Origin: JAYYZW01 sp036339995
GTDB taxonomy: Bacteria; Pseudomonadota; Gammaproteobacteria; Ga0077536
Assembly (NCBI GenBank): GCA_036339995.1
Contig: JAYYZW010000112.1
Span: 1 to 7,717 of the forward strand
Reading direction: 5' to 3'
DNA: 7,717 nucleotides
In this document: piece by piece, positions 1-6,115 of the stretch
Position numbering within the stretch: position 1 is the first letter of the stretch
Layout: each line of letters begins with the position of its first letter
Notes under the pieces: model-generated
Database searches by the model: none
Seen by the model: only the letters and a program-made list of their open reading frames with translations
Told to the model about the DNA's origin: nothing
Program-made: the position numbers and the translations under genes

Positions 1-2181
1 GATGCCCTTGCTCCACAGCGAACCGTCGAAGCTCGGGTAAACGCCGCGCTCCGCTGCCAGGTCGGTAGACGCCTTGATCGCGAAATAACTGACGGCTTCC
101 ATCGATTCGTCCGCGAAATTCACGGCTTCATCGGATGCATAAGGCAGGCGAAGTTTGTACAGGCAGTCCTGGAACCCCATCAGGCCCAGGCCCACCGGTC
201 GGTGCCGAAGGTTGGAGGCCCTCGCGGTCGGCACGCTGTAATAGTTGTAGTCGATGACATTGTCGAGCATGCGCATGGCAACGCTTACGGTGTGCTCCAG
301 CTTCTCCAGGTTGAGACCGTCGTCGTCCACGTGCTGCGCAAGATTGACGGAACCGAGATTGCAGACTGCGATTTCATGGCCCGCTGACGTATTCAAGGTA
401 ATTTCGGTACACAGGTTGGAGCTGTGTACAACACCGGTGTGTTGCTGGGGCGAGCGCAGGTTGGCCGCATCCTTGAACGTTATCCACGGATGTCCGGTCT
501 CGAAGAGCATACCCAGCATCTTGCGCCACAGATCGACGGCCCTCAGGCGTTTTACATTTCGGATTTCTCCGCGCGTGGCCTTGTCCTCGTATTCCCGGTA
601 TCTTTTTTCGAACTCGGGACCGATGAGGTCGTGTAAATCAGATACTTCGTCCGGGGAAAACAGCGTCCATTCACAGTCCTCGCACACGCGCTTCATGAAC
701 AGATCCGGTACCCAGTTCGCGGTATTCATATCGTGCGTGCGGCGCCGATCGTCGCCCGTGTTCTTTCGCAATTCGAGGAATTCCTCGATATCCATATGCC
801 ACGTCTCGAGATACGCGCACATGGCGCCCTTTCGTTTACCGCCCTGGTTGACGGCGACGGCCGTATCGTTTGCGACTTTGAGAAATGGTACGACCCCTTG
901 CGATTTACCGTTCGTACCCTTGATGTGGGCTCCCATTCCGCGCACCGGCGTCCAATCGTTGCCGAGGCCGCCGGCGAACTTGGATAGAAGTGCGTCGTCC
1001 CTGATTGCGCTGAAAATACCGTTGAGGTCATCGGGCACGGTGGTGAGATAGCACGACGAGAGCTGCGGTCGTAAAGTCCCCGAATTGAAGAGCGTTGGCG
1101 TGCTGCTCATAAAGTCAAAAGTCGAGAGCAGGTCGTAAAACTCGATGGTCCACGATTCCGGCTCGATTTCGTTGATCGACAAACCCATGGCTACACGCAT
1201 GAAGAACGCCTGTGGCAGCTCGAACCGGGTCTCCTGGCTGTGCAGGAAATACCGATCGTATAGGGTCTGCATGCCAAGGTAGTTGAAGTTGAAATCGCGT
1301 TCGGGTTTGATCGCCGCGCCGAGGCGCACGAGATCGTAGTTACCCAGACGCGGATCCATCAGCTCCAGATCAATGGCGCGCTTGACGTAGGCTTCAAAAT
1401 AAAGCGGATAGCGATCGGCCATTTCGTGGTGGGTCGCTTCGTCCTTGTGCCTGCTGACGAAACTCAGTGCTTCCTGGCGCAACGCATCGAGCAGCAGTCG
1501 TGCGGCGACGTAGGTGTAGTTCGGTTCGCGTTCGATAAACAACCGTGCGCTCATCGTCACCGCTTTGGGAATGTCGGATACAGCGACACCGTCGAACAGC
1601 GAGCGCATGGTCTCCTCGATCACGGCGTCGGCATCGGCGCCCTGAACGCCGGAGCACGCTTCTTCGACGACCTGTCGCAGCCGCTTTTCGTCGAGGGGGG
1701 CTTTGGCACCGTCGGGTAGGCTGACGTTGATCCCGCTTTGTTTTATTACGGGTGCTTGTTCTTGTTGCTGCGCTTTGCGTTTACGCGATCGATCCTCACG
1801 GTAGAGCACGTAGGAACGCGCGACTTTGTGTTCGCCGGCGCGCATCAGCGCCAACTCGACATGATCCTGGATGTCCTCGATATGGGTCGCTCCGCCCGAC
1901 GGCATGCGGCGCGTGACAGCTGCTACGATTTGCTGCGCCAACTCTTCGACCAGGTTGTGAATGCGGGTTGACGCTGCGGCGTTACTTCCCTCGACTGCCA
2001 GGAATGCCTTGGTCAGCGCGACCTTTATCTTGTTGCCGTCGAATGCGGTGACCTTGCCGTTGCGGCGGATAGCCCTGAACTCACCCGGCGCTGTCGCTGC
2101 GATGGCAGTGGCAGCCTCGCCCGGTTGTTGTGAGTGCAGCGGAACGGTCCCCGTCCGTACAGCGGCATTCTCCAAATCCAT
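1..2181 (-). CDS. nrdA: Class Ia ribonucleoside-diphosphate reductase, alpha (large) subunit, N-terminal 727 residues (C-terminus outside window)
   Basis: It reduces ribonucleoside diphosphates to deoxyribonucleotides in the cytoplasm, together with the radical-bearing NrdB. I translated the minus strand: the frame is open from the ATG at 2179-2181 to the left edge. An ATP-cone (about residues 34-130, with RRNGKVTAFDGNKI) is followed by a second cone-like unit (about 150-240, with FDGVAVSDI and YTYVAARLL). The catalytic barrel follows. Visible active-site residues are C377 (LSSCYL, equivalent to E. coli C225), N589/C591/E593 (SNLCTEI, equivalent to N437/C439/E441) and C607 (AVCNLGS, equivalent to C462). 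The offset from E. coli is 152 residues at both C225 and C439, which fits the extra cone. The radical-transfer tyrosines and C-terminal cysteine pair, roughly 200 residues, lie outside. The start is supported by GGAGG at 2186-2190, four bases upstream. Upstream NrdR boxes agree with the identity. Confidence 0.97.
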   Translation of the reverse strand, partial: MDLENAAVRTGTVPLHSQQPGEAATAIAATAPGEFRAIRRNGKVTAFDGNKIKVALTKAFLAVEGSNAAASTRIHNLVEELAQQIVAAVTRRMPSGGATHIEDIQDHVELALMRAGEHKVARSYVLYREDRSRKRKAQQQEQAPVIKQSGINVSLPDGAKAPLDEKRLRQVVEEACSGVQGADADAVIEETMRSLFDGVAVSDIPKAVTMSARLFIEREPNYTYVAARLLLDALRQEALSFVSRHKDEATHHEMADRYPLYFEAYVKRAIDLELMDPRLGNYDLVRLGAAIKPERDFNFNYLGMQTLYDRYFLHSQETRFELPQAFFMRVAMGLSINEIEPESWTIEFYDLLSTFDFMSSTPTLFNSGTLRPQLSSCYLTTVPDDLNGIFSAIRDDALLSKFAGGLGNDWTPVRGMGAHIKGTNGKSQGVVPFLKVANDTAVAVNQGGKRKGAMCAYLETWHMDIEEFLELRKNTGDDRRRTHDMNTANWVPDLFMKRVCEDCEWTLFSPDEVSDLHDLIGPEFEKRYREYEDKATRGEIRNVKRLRAVDLWRKMLGMLFETGHPWITFKDAANLRSPQQHTGVVHSSNLCTEITLNTSAGHEIAVCNLGSVNLAQHVDDDGLNLEKLEHTVSVAMRMLDNVIDYNYYSVPTARASNLRHRPVGLGLMGFQDCLYKLRLPYASDEAVNFADESMEAVSYFAIKASTDLAAERGVYPSFDGSLWSKGI

Positions 2182-2185
2182 AGCC

Positions 2186-2190
2186 CCTCC
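2186..2190 (-). promoter_or_regulatory. Shine-Dalgarno of nrdA
   Basis: The minus strand reads GGAGG, then GGCT, then ATG. It is a strong match to the anti-Shine-Dalgarno with a slightly short 4-nt spacing, and it fixes the nrdA start at 2181. I saw no competing start with a comparable site in the same frame. Confidence 0.75.
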
Positions 2191-2264
2191 AGACGCCTAG
2201 ATTCTCTTGTTACGGCCGGGTAAAAACGGCTCGTCAGTCTTCTTATAAATATAACGTAACCGAC

Positions 2265-2293
2265 TGTGTAACACCACAATAGATTGTGGTCAA
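2265..2293 (-). promoter_or_regulatory. Candidate sigma-70 promoter of nrdA
   Basis: On the minus strand a -35 TTGACC (2288-2293, 5/6) is separated by 17 bp from a weak -10 TACACA (2265-2270, 3/6). The proximal NrdR box fills the spacer, as expected for repression. An alternative reading is -35 TTACAC (2266-2271) with an 18-bp spacer to -10 TATAAG (2242-2247), which would put both NrdR boxes just upstream of the -35. The first leaves a leader of roughly 75-80 nt. Sequence alone does not decide between them, and both could be used. Confidence 0.45.
2274..2289. promoter_or_regulatory. NrdR box 1 (promoter-proximal)
   Basis: CCACAATAGATTGTGG matches the NrdR consensus ACACWATATATWGTGT at 13 of 16 positions. 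It lies at the centre of an 18-bp inverted repeat (2273-2290) that is perfect except for its two central bases. NrdR is the ATP/dATP-sensing Zn-finger and ATP-cone repressor of ribonucleotide reductase genes. Position in the nrdA promoter and pairing with a second box 32 bp away support the call. Confidence 0.85.
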
Positions 2294-2305
2294 GAAAATT
2301 AGTCA

Positions 2306-2321
2306 CCCCAACATAATGTGT
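2306..2321. promoter_or_regulatory. NrdR box 2 (distal, degenerate)
   Basis: CCCCAACATAATGTGT matches the NrdR consensus at 12 of 16 positions, with the right half-site (ATGTGT side) better kept than the left. Its start is exactly 32 bp from box 1, about three helical turns, the usual spacing of tandem NrdR boxes. On its own it would be weak; the spacing makes it credible. Confidence 0.7.
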
Positions 2322-2360
2322 ATTTGTCAATAGTAAGCTATGCGAAAATTGCGCGTAATC

Positions 2361-2369
2361 TGGGGATAA
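2361..2369 (-). promoter_or_regulatory. DnaA-box-like 9-mer upstream of nrdA
   Basis: The plus strand reads TGGGGATAA, whose complement TTATCCCCA differs from the strong DnaA box TTATCCACA at one position. It lies about 100 bp upstream of the predicted nrdA transcription start. DnaA control of nrdAB is established in E. coli, so the location is plausible, but a one-mismatch 9-mer also occurs by chance. Confidence 0.35.
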
Positions 2370-2390
2370 GATCGGGGTTTCTTTCATAAA

Positions 2391-2596
2391 TCAGCGCGTT
2401 AGCAACGAGGTCTAATTTCGGCATCAAAGCGGCCCATCCTGGGCCACCGCACGGAACGCCCCGAAGGAGGCAACGCAAGGGAACTGCGGACGGGAAGCGG
2501 CGCCGGAAATGGCGCTGTCGTGAACTGAGAGGCGCTGGGATTTCGTCGCCCTTTGGGATGCTTTTCGCGCACGGCGCCAGCCGGGCTGCCAGCTGC
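2391..2596. other. Gene-free GC-rich stretch with small hairpins between the methyltransferase stop and the nrdA control region
   Basis: I find no convincing coding frame on either strand. The stretch holds a 6-bp stem with a 3-nt loop at 2431-2445 (GGCCCA/TGGGCC), an imperfect hairpin with a GAAG loop within GCCCCGAAGGAGGC near 2458-2471, and a 5-bp stem GCGCC/GGCGC with a GGAAAT loop at 2500-2515. None is followed by a T-run on the minus strand, so none is a clear intrinsic terminator for the methyltransferase gene. It may be an interspersed repeat copy, a leader-like RNA or simply spacer. No riboswitch class could be assigned. Confidence 0.4.
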
Positions 2597-3259
2597 TCAG
2601 CGTTTAACCGCGATCGTCAAACCGTCTCCCAGCGGCAGCATTGCCAGTTCGATGCGATCGTCATTATGCAGTCGCGCATTCAAATCCCGGATCGCCACGG
2701 TGTCCGTATCGTAGACCGTATCGTTCGCGACCTTCCCGCCCCAGAGAACGTTGTCGACGAGGATCAGCGCGCCTGGTTTAGAAAGTTCCAACGCGTATTC
2801 AAAGTAGCGCACGTAGTTTTCCTTGTCGGCATCGATGAAGGTGAAGTCGACGCTCGCTCGTTCACCGGCGTCGAGCATTTCCTGCAAGGTTTCGCTGGCC
2901 GGTTTGAGCCGAAGTTCGATCTTGTCGGCGACACCCGCCCGTTCCCAATAGCGCCGTGCGAGGTTCGTCCATTCCCGGTTGACGTCGCACGCAATAATAC
3001 GTCCATCGGGAGGCAGTGCACGTGCCACGCACAAGGCGCTGTAACCGGTATACACGCCGATCTCGAGCGCCTTTTTTACACCGCTGATTCGAACCAGCAA
3101 GCTCATGAACTGGCCCTGTTCGGGCGCGATTTGCATACCGGCACCGCGCATGCCTTCGGTTTCTTTGCGTAATGCCTCGAGCAACGGGTCTTCGCGCAAT
3201 GACACACCACGGTAATAGTCGTAAAGGCTGTTATTTAGCACGAGTGTTTTGTTTGCCAT
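2597..3259 (-). CDS. SAM-dependent O-methyltransferase, caffeoyl-CoA O-methyltransferase-like (Methyltransf_3)
   Basis: This is a class I methyltransferase that would transfer a methyl group from S-adenosylmethionine to a catechol-type or other hydroxyl; the substrate is unknown. With the ATG at 3257-3259 it has 220 residues, typical of the family. It shows motif I ALEIGVYTGYS (64-74), the acidic residue after strand 2 in IACD (D92), the metal-site motif FIDADK (141-146, D143) and VDN (168-170, D169/N170), equivalent to the divalent-metal ligands of CCoAOMT. I chose MANKTL because family members commonly begin with a similar M-(S/A)-N-(K/R)-TL. An in-frame GTG at 3284-3286 would add nine residues, and neither start has a strong Shine-Dalgarno. 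It is divergent from cpdA and runs toward nrdA on the same strand, but the nrdA promoter separates them. Confidence 0.9.
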   Translation of the reverse strand: MANKTLVLNNSLYDYYRGVSLREDPLLEALRKETEGMRGAGMQIAPEQGQFMSLLVRISGVKKALEIGVYTGYSALCVARALPPDGRIIACDVNREWTNLARRYWERAGVADKIELRLKPASETLQEMLDAGERASVDFTFIDADKENYVRYFEYALELSKPGALILVDNVLWGGKVANDTVYDTDTVAIRDLNARLHNDDRIELAMLPLGDGLTIAVKR

Positions 3260-3343
3260 AACCGTTATCGATCTTTGCACTAACACCTTTCATGCTAACC
3301 TTGCGCGCCAATGCTGTCATGGCTCATTTGATCTGCCGCGCGC
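3260..3343. promoter_or_regulatory. Divergent intergenic region, methyltransferase / cpdA
   Basis: Promoters for both divergent genes must lie in these 84 bp or within the neighbouring gene ends. On the plus strand TTGCAC (3275-3280) precedes TAACCT (3296-3301), the latter with an upstream TGC extended -10 feature, but the spacer is only 15 bp and the -10 is poor. I saw no clear operator and no CRP-type site, although cpdA acts on cAMP. Confidence 0.25.
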
Positions 3344-4099
3344 ATGATCCGCCTTATTCAAATAACCGATACGCACATCTACGCCGAGGCCGAATATCGC
3401 TTCGACGGCGTGAATACGCGCGCGAGTTTCGAGCGAGTGCTGAAGCACCTGCATCGATTCAATCCTGCTTACGACGGACTGTTGCTGACCGGCGACCTGG
3501 CGATGGACGGCAGTCGCGAAGCATACGAATATCTGAGGCATATGCTGGAAGAAGAAGTCCCCGTGCTGTGTCTGCCCGGGAATCACGATCGGCCGCGGTA
3601 CTTAGCCGAATCGGGCTTGAGTACGGCGGCACCGGCGCCACTCTCTTACGTGATTGCGGATTGGCATCTGATACTGCTGGATACCCAGGTCGATGATTGC
3701 GCGCACGGCGAGATCGAAACGGCGCAGATCGATTGGTTGATCCGCTCGCTGAGTGCCGCCCACGACGATTACGCCGCCGTGTTTCTGCATCATCATCCTG
3801 CATCGATCGGCAGCCCCTGGATGGATGCAATGGGGTTGCTTTCGCCGGATACATTGTGGTCGGCGATAGATGCGCATCCCGCCGTTCGCCTCGTTGCATT
3901 TGGACACGTACATCAGAACCTCGACTGGTACCGCGGGCGCGTTCGGATTCTCGCTGCGCCGTCGACCTGCGTTCAATTCATGCCCCGGGCAACGCGTTAC
4001 GCCGCAGATGCAAGAGCGCCGGGCTACCGGATCATTGATCTAGGCGCTGCGGGGCAGGTGACAAGTTCGGTCGTGCGCGTGCCGATGAACGTCTTCTAG
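3344..4099 (+). CDS. cpdA: 3',5'-cyclic-AMP phosphodiesterase, class III (CpdA/Icc family metallophosphoesterase)
   Basis: It is predicted to hydrolyse cAMP to AMP in the cytoplasm with a two-metal centre, lowering CRP-cAMP signalling. The 251-residue protein carries the metallophosphoesterase blocks in order: ITDTH (D9, H11), TGDLAMD (D51), LPGNHD (N80, H81), FLHHHP (H149-H151) and FGHVHQ (H188, H190). CpdA-specific stretches are also present: SPWMDAMGL after the HHHP block and APSTCVQFMPRATR (205-218) with a following APGYR. E. coli CpdA is slightly longer (275 residues). The start at 3344 is fixed because an in-frame TGA at 3329-3331 lies just upstream, and no strong Shine-Dalgarno is seen. 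It is divergent from the methyltransferase and convergent with tsaB. A related metallophosphoesterase with another substrate remains possible, but the CpdA-specific C-terminal block argues against this. Confidence 0.9.
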   Translation: MIRLIQITDTHIYAEAEYRFDGVNTRASFERVLKHLHRFNPAYDGLLLTGDLAMDGSREAYEYLRHMLEEEVPVLCLPGNHDRPRYLAESGLSTAAPAPLSYVIADWHLILLDTQVDDCAHGEIETAQIDWLIRSLSAAHDDYAAVFLHHHPASIGSPWMDAMGLLSPDTLWSAIDAHPAVRLVAFGHVHQNLDWYRGRVRILAAPSTCVQFMPRATRYAADARAPGYRIIDLGAAGQVTSSVVRVPMNVF

Positions 4100-4118
4100 C
4101 CGGCTGTCAGCAACCGGC
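4099..4118. terminator. Small hairpin between convergent cpdA and tsaB
   Basis: GCCGG (4099-4103) pairs with CCGGC (4114-4118). Inside, TG/CA can also pair after one C-A mismatch, leaving a TCAG tetraloop. It lies in the 27-bp gap between the two stop codons and begins on the last base of the cpdA stop. There is no T-run on either strand, so it is at best a weak bidirectional terminator. Confidence 0.3.
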
Positions 4119-4126
4119 GTAGATGA

Positions 4127-4798
4127 TCAATCGACACCTTTGCGAAGGTAGACCGGCAGGGCATCGCGTGGCGAAACGGATTGCCCGGACTCGTGCATGA
4201 TGGCGGCGATGCGCGCGACGTCGCGGGCCCGTGGGTGCGGCAGGTCTGCGCGCCGTGGTGGTATCATGTCCGGCGCGAAGCGGTTTTCGTATTCTTTCCA
4301 GCCGCCACCAACAGCCAACCAATCCTGCGGTGCCAGAAGCCTGAATTCCTCGGGTGCTATGACCCGCTCCGCGTCGATTACACGGGTGGCACGAAGGTCT
4401 TCATTTAGTTCGAATGCAGCGGTATAGATTTCTTTGCGTCTCGCGTCCGTCACGGTAACGACCTTGGATGCGTCGAACAGGCGTGCGGCGCCGGCCGCGA
4501 GGGCAAACAGCGATGAAACGGGAGCGACTGGCAGATCGCGTGCGAAGGCGATGCCCTGAGCGACCGACGCTGCGATTCTGACACCGGTAAAGGAACCCGG
4601 TCCCCGTCCGAATGCAACGAGATCGATCGCCTTTCGATCCATGCGCGCCTCTTCCAATGCTTCGTCGATCAGGGTGAAGATCAGTTCGGTGTGGCGTCTC
4701 GGCGCCAGTTCATGGCGTTCTACGAACACGCGCTCGCTGTAAACTGCAACCGAACACGCATCCGCCGACGTTTCGAGTGCAAGAATGCTCACTGCCAT
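4127..4798 (-). CDS. tsaB: tRNA threonylcarbamoyladenosine biosynthesis protein TsaB
   Basis: TsaB (YeaZ) is an inactive ASKHA-fold paralogue that partners TsaD and TsaE to place the t6A modification on A37 of ANN-decoding tRNAs. The 223-residue protein starts with the ASKHA phosphate-1-like strand ILALETSADACSVAVY (5-20). It carries the family block HTELIFTLIDEAL (36-48), the hallmark GRGPGSFTGVRIA (64-76), and a C-terminal PVYLRKGV close to the usual YLR ending. Length is normal for the family. The ATG at 4796-4798 has only a weak Shine-Dalgarno, and a GTG two codons later is a minor alternative. The gene is divergent from lolC/E (57 bp apart) and convergent with cpdA. Being needed for an essential modification, it is expected to be constitutive. 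Confidence 0.95.
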   Translation of the reverse strand: MAVSILALETSADACSVAVYSERVFVERHELAPRRHTELIFTLIDEALEEARMDRKAIDLVAFGRGPGSFTGVRIAASVAQGIAFARDLPVAPVSSLFALAAGAARLFDASKVVTVTDARRKEIYTAAFELNEDLRATRVIDAERVIAPEEFRLLAPQDWLAVGGGWKEYENRFAPDMIPPRRADLPHPRARDVARIAAIMHESGQSVSPRDALPVYLRKGVD

Positions 4799-4841
4799 CG
4801 AAGCTTACCGGTAGACTGACGGATGAGCTCCGCCTTTTCGC

Positions 4842-4847
4842 TATAAT
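4842..4847 (+). promoter_or_regulatory. Consensus -10 (TATAAT) immediately upstream of lolC/E
   Basis: A perfect TATAAT ends eight bases before the lolC/E ATG at 4856. The expected transcription start, about seven bases past the last T, is near 4854, leaving a leader of only 1-3 nt and no room for a Shine-Dalgarno. No good -35 exists at 17 bp; the best is CTGACG (4816-4821), spaced 20 bp away. On the minus strand the same AT block reads TTATAG/TATAGC and could serve tsaB. Confidence 0.6.
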
Positions 4848-4855
4848 TCGCAGCC

Positions 4856-6115
4856 ATGTTTCCGCCAGTCGAAGCCTTCATCGGCATACGCTACATACAC
4901 GCCAGCCGCGGTAATCACTTTATCGCCTTCATGTCCCTGACCTCCATCGTGGCGACGGCGCTCGGCGTTGCCGTGCTCCTGACGATACTGTCGATTATGA
5001 ACGGTTTCGAGGGAGAACTGCGCGAACGCATTCTTGGCATGGCATCGCATATTATCGTCGAAACAGACGATAAAGCCGTTCGCGAATGGCGCCCACTCGT
5101 CGACGCCGTTGCCCGCAACCCCTTAGTCGTCGGCGCGGCGCCTTTCGTCAGCCGCGACGTACTCCTGTCTCGCCATGGCATCGTTCGCGCAGTGGAGGTG
5201 CGGGGCGTCGTACCCGAACTTGAACGGCGGGTGGCGTCCGTCGACGCACACATGAGCAAAGGCAGGCTGATCCAGCTTCAACCCGGGAGTTTTCGTATCT
5301 TGATCGGGCGCGAACTTGCCGACGCCTTCGGGGTGTCGCCCGGTGACACGCTCACCCTGATCGCGCCGCAGCCCATTGTTACCCCTGCGGGATTGCTGCC
5401 ACGGTTGAAACGATTCGAAGTTATCGGGATCTTTGAATTCGGTTTGAACGAGTACGATTCGGGTTTGGGGCTGATCCATCTGGTCGATGCGCAGCGCCTG
5501 TTTCGTACCGGGAGCGGTATCGACGGCGTTCGCGCGGTCGTCGAAGACGCGTCACTTGCGCCAGCCGTGCGAGGCGAGTTGACGAAACTGCTCCGCGGCC
5601 TCGATATGGGTTTCGCCGGAGCCCGGGACTGGACGCAGATGCATCGGAACCTGTTCCGCGCATTGAAAACGGAAAAGATCGTGATGTTCAGTATTCTCGC
5701 GATAGCGATTGGTATCGCGGCGTTCAATATCGTCTCCATACTCGTCATGGCGGTGATCGAAAAGCGCCCGGACATTGCGATGCTGGGGTCTCTAGGCATG
5801 GAGCGCGGTGCATTGATGCGCGTGTTTCTGATTCAGGGCGGGATCACGGGGATCGTAGGCGTCGCAGTTGGATTGGGCGTCGGTGTGGTGCTGGCTTTGA
5901 ACGTCGGCGCGATCGTGACGTTTTTCGAAACTGTCATGGGGTTCAAGATCCTCTCTCCCGAGGTTTACTACATCAGCGACATTCCTTCCGAACTCCGCAT
6001 GCCGGACCTCATCGTCACTGCCATGCTCGCAGGGCTGTTGAGCGTGGTCGCGCCGCTTTATCCCGCCTGGCTCGCGGTGAGCACCGTTGCCAGCGAAGGA
6101 CTTCGGCATGAGTGA
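4856..6115 (+). CDS. lolC: Lipoprotein-releasing ABC transporter membrane subunit, LolC/LolE family (possibly LolF-type)
   Basis: This is the inner-membrane subunit that, with LolD, extracts mature lipoproteins and passes them to the periplasmic carrier LolA. The 419 residues show the MacB/FtsX-type layout: an N-terminal amphipathic FIGIRY segment, TM1 (about 26-49, ending SIMNGFEGELRERIL), a large periplasmic domain (about 50-275), and TM2 (about 276-300). The cytoplasmic coupling stretch EKRPDIAMLGSLGM (302-315) meets LolD, followed by TM3 (about 320-350) and TM4 (about 385-410). A hook-like TPAGLLPR (176-183), where LolC binds LolA, is visible. The IQG of TM3 and the GLRHE ending look LolC-like, while GFKILSPEVYYISDIPSEL (362-380) looks LolE-like. 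The start is supported by a canonical N-terminus, not by a ribosome binding site. The stop overlaps lolD by 8 bp. No lolE is in the window. Confidence 0.93.
   Translation: MFPPVEAFIGIRYIHASRGNHFIAFMSLTSIVATALGVAVLLTILSIMNGFEGELRERILGMASHIIVETDDKAVREWRPLVDAVARNPLVVGAAPFVSRDVLLSRHGIVRAVEVRGVVPELERRVASVDAHMSKGRLIQLQPGSFRILIGRELADAFGVSPGDTLTLIAPQPIVTPAGLLPRLKRFEVIGIFEFGLNEYDSGLGLIHLVDAQRLFRTGSGIDGVRAVVEDASLAPAVRGELTKLLRGLDMGFAGARDWTQMHRNLFRALKTEKIVMFSILAIAIGIAAFNIVSILVMAVIEKRPDIAMLGSLGMERGALMRVFLIQGGITGIVGVAVGLGVGVVLALNVGAIVTFFETVMGFKILSPEVYYISDIPSELRMPDLIVTAMLAGLLSVVAPLYPAWLAVSTVASEGLRHE
6096..6100 (+). promoter_or_regulatory. Shine-Dalgarno of lolD inside lolC/E
   Basis: AAGGA lies seven bases upstream of the ATG at 6108-6110. 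It decides the lolD start: an in-frame TTG at 6087 would add seven residues (MPAKDFG) that are not family-like and would leave this site inside the coding region. Confidence 0.7.

Noticed and set aside
254..1051. Long plus-strand frame (265 codons) over the left part of the window
   Set aside because: It lies antisense to the conserved catalytic region of nrdA, is serine/arginine rich with no recognisable motif, and is a codon-bias shadow of nrdA.
2025..2387. Minus-strand frame of 120 codons covering the nrdA promoter and start
   Set aside because: It runs through the NrdR boxes and then out of frame into nrdA; no family resemblance and no ribosome binding site.
2449..2491. Resemblance of CGAAGGAGGCAACGC to the glycine riboswitch core
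   Set aside because: The CCGAAGGAG-like string is short, the flanking P1/P3 stems are not present, and no glycine-related gene lies downstream on the plus strand.
2558..3172. Plus-strand frame of 204 codons over the methyltransferase
   Set aside because: The opposite strand encodes intact methyltransferase motifs; the plus frame has no recognisable domain.
3260..3286. Upstream GTG start for the methyltransferase
   Set aside because: It adds nine residues (MLVQRSITV) not seen in the family, whose members start like MANKTL; it remains a minor alternative.
6087..6107. Upstream TTG start for lolD
   Set aside because: A clear AAGGA sits seven bases before the ATG at 6108, and MSDVVIECRG is the usual LolD start.
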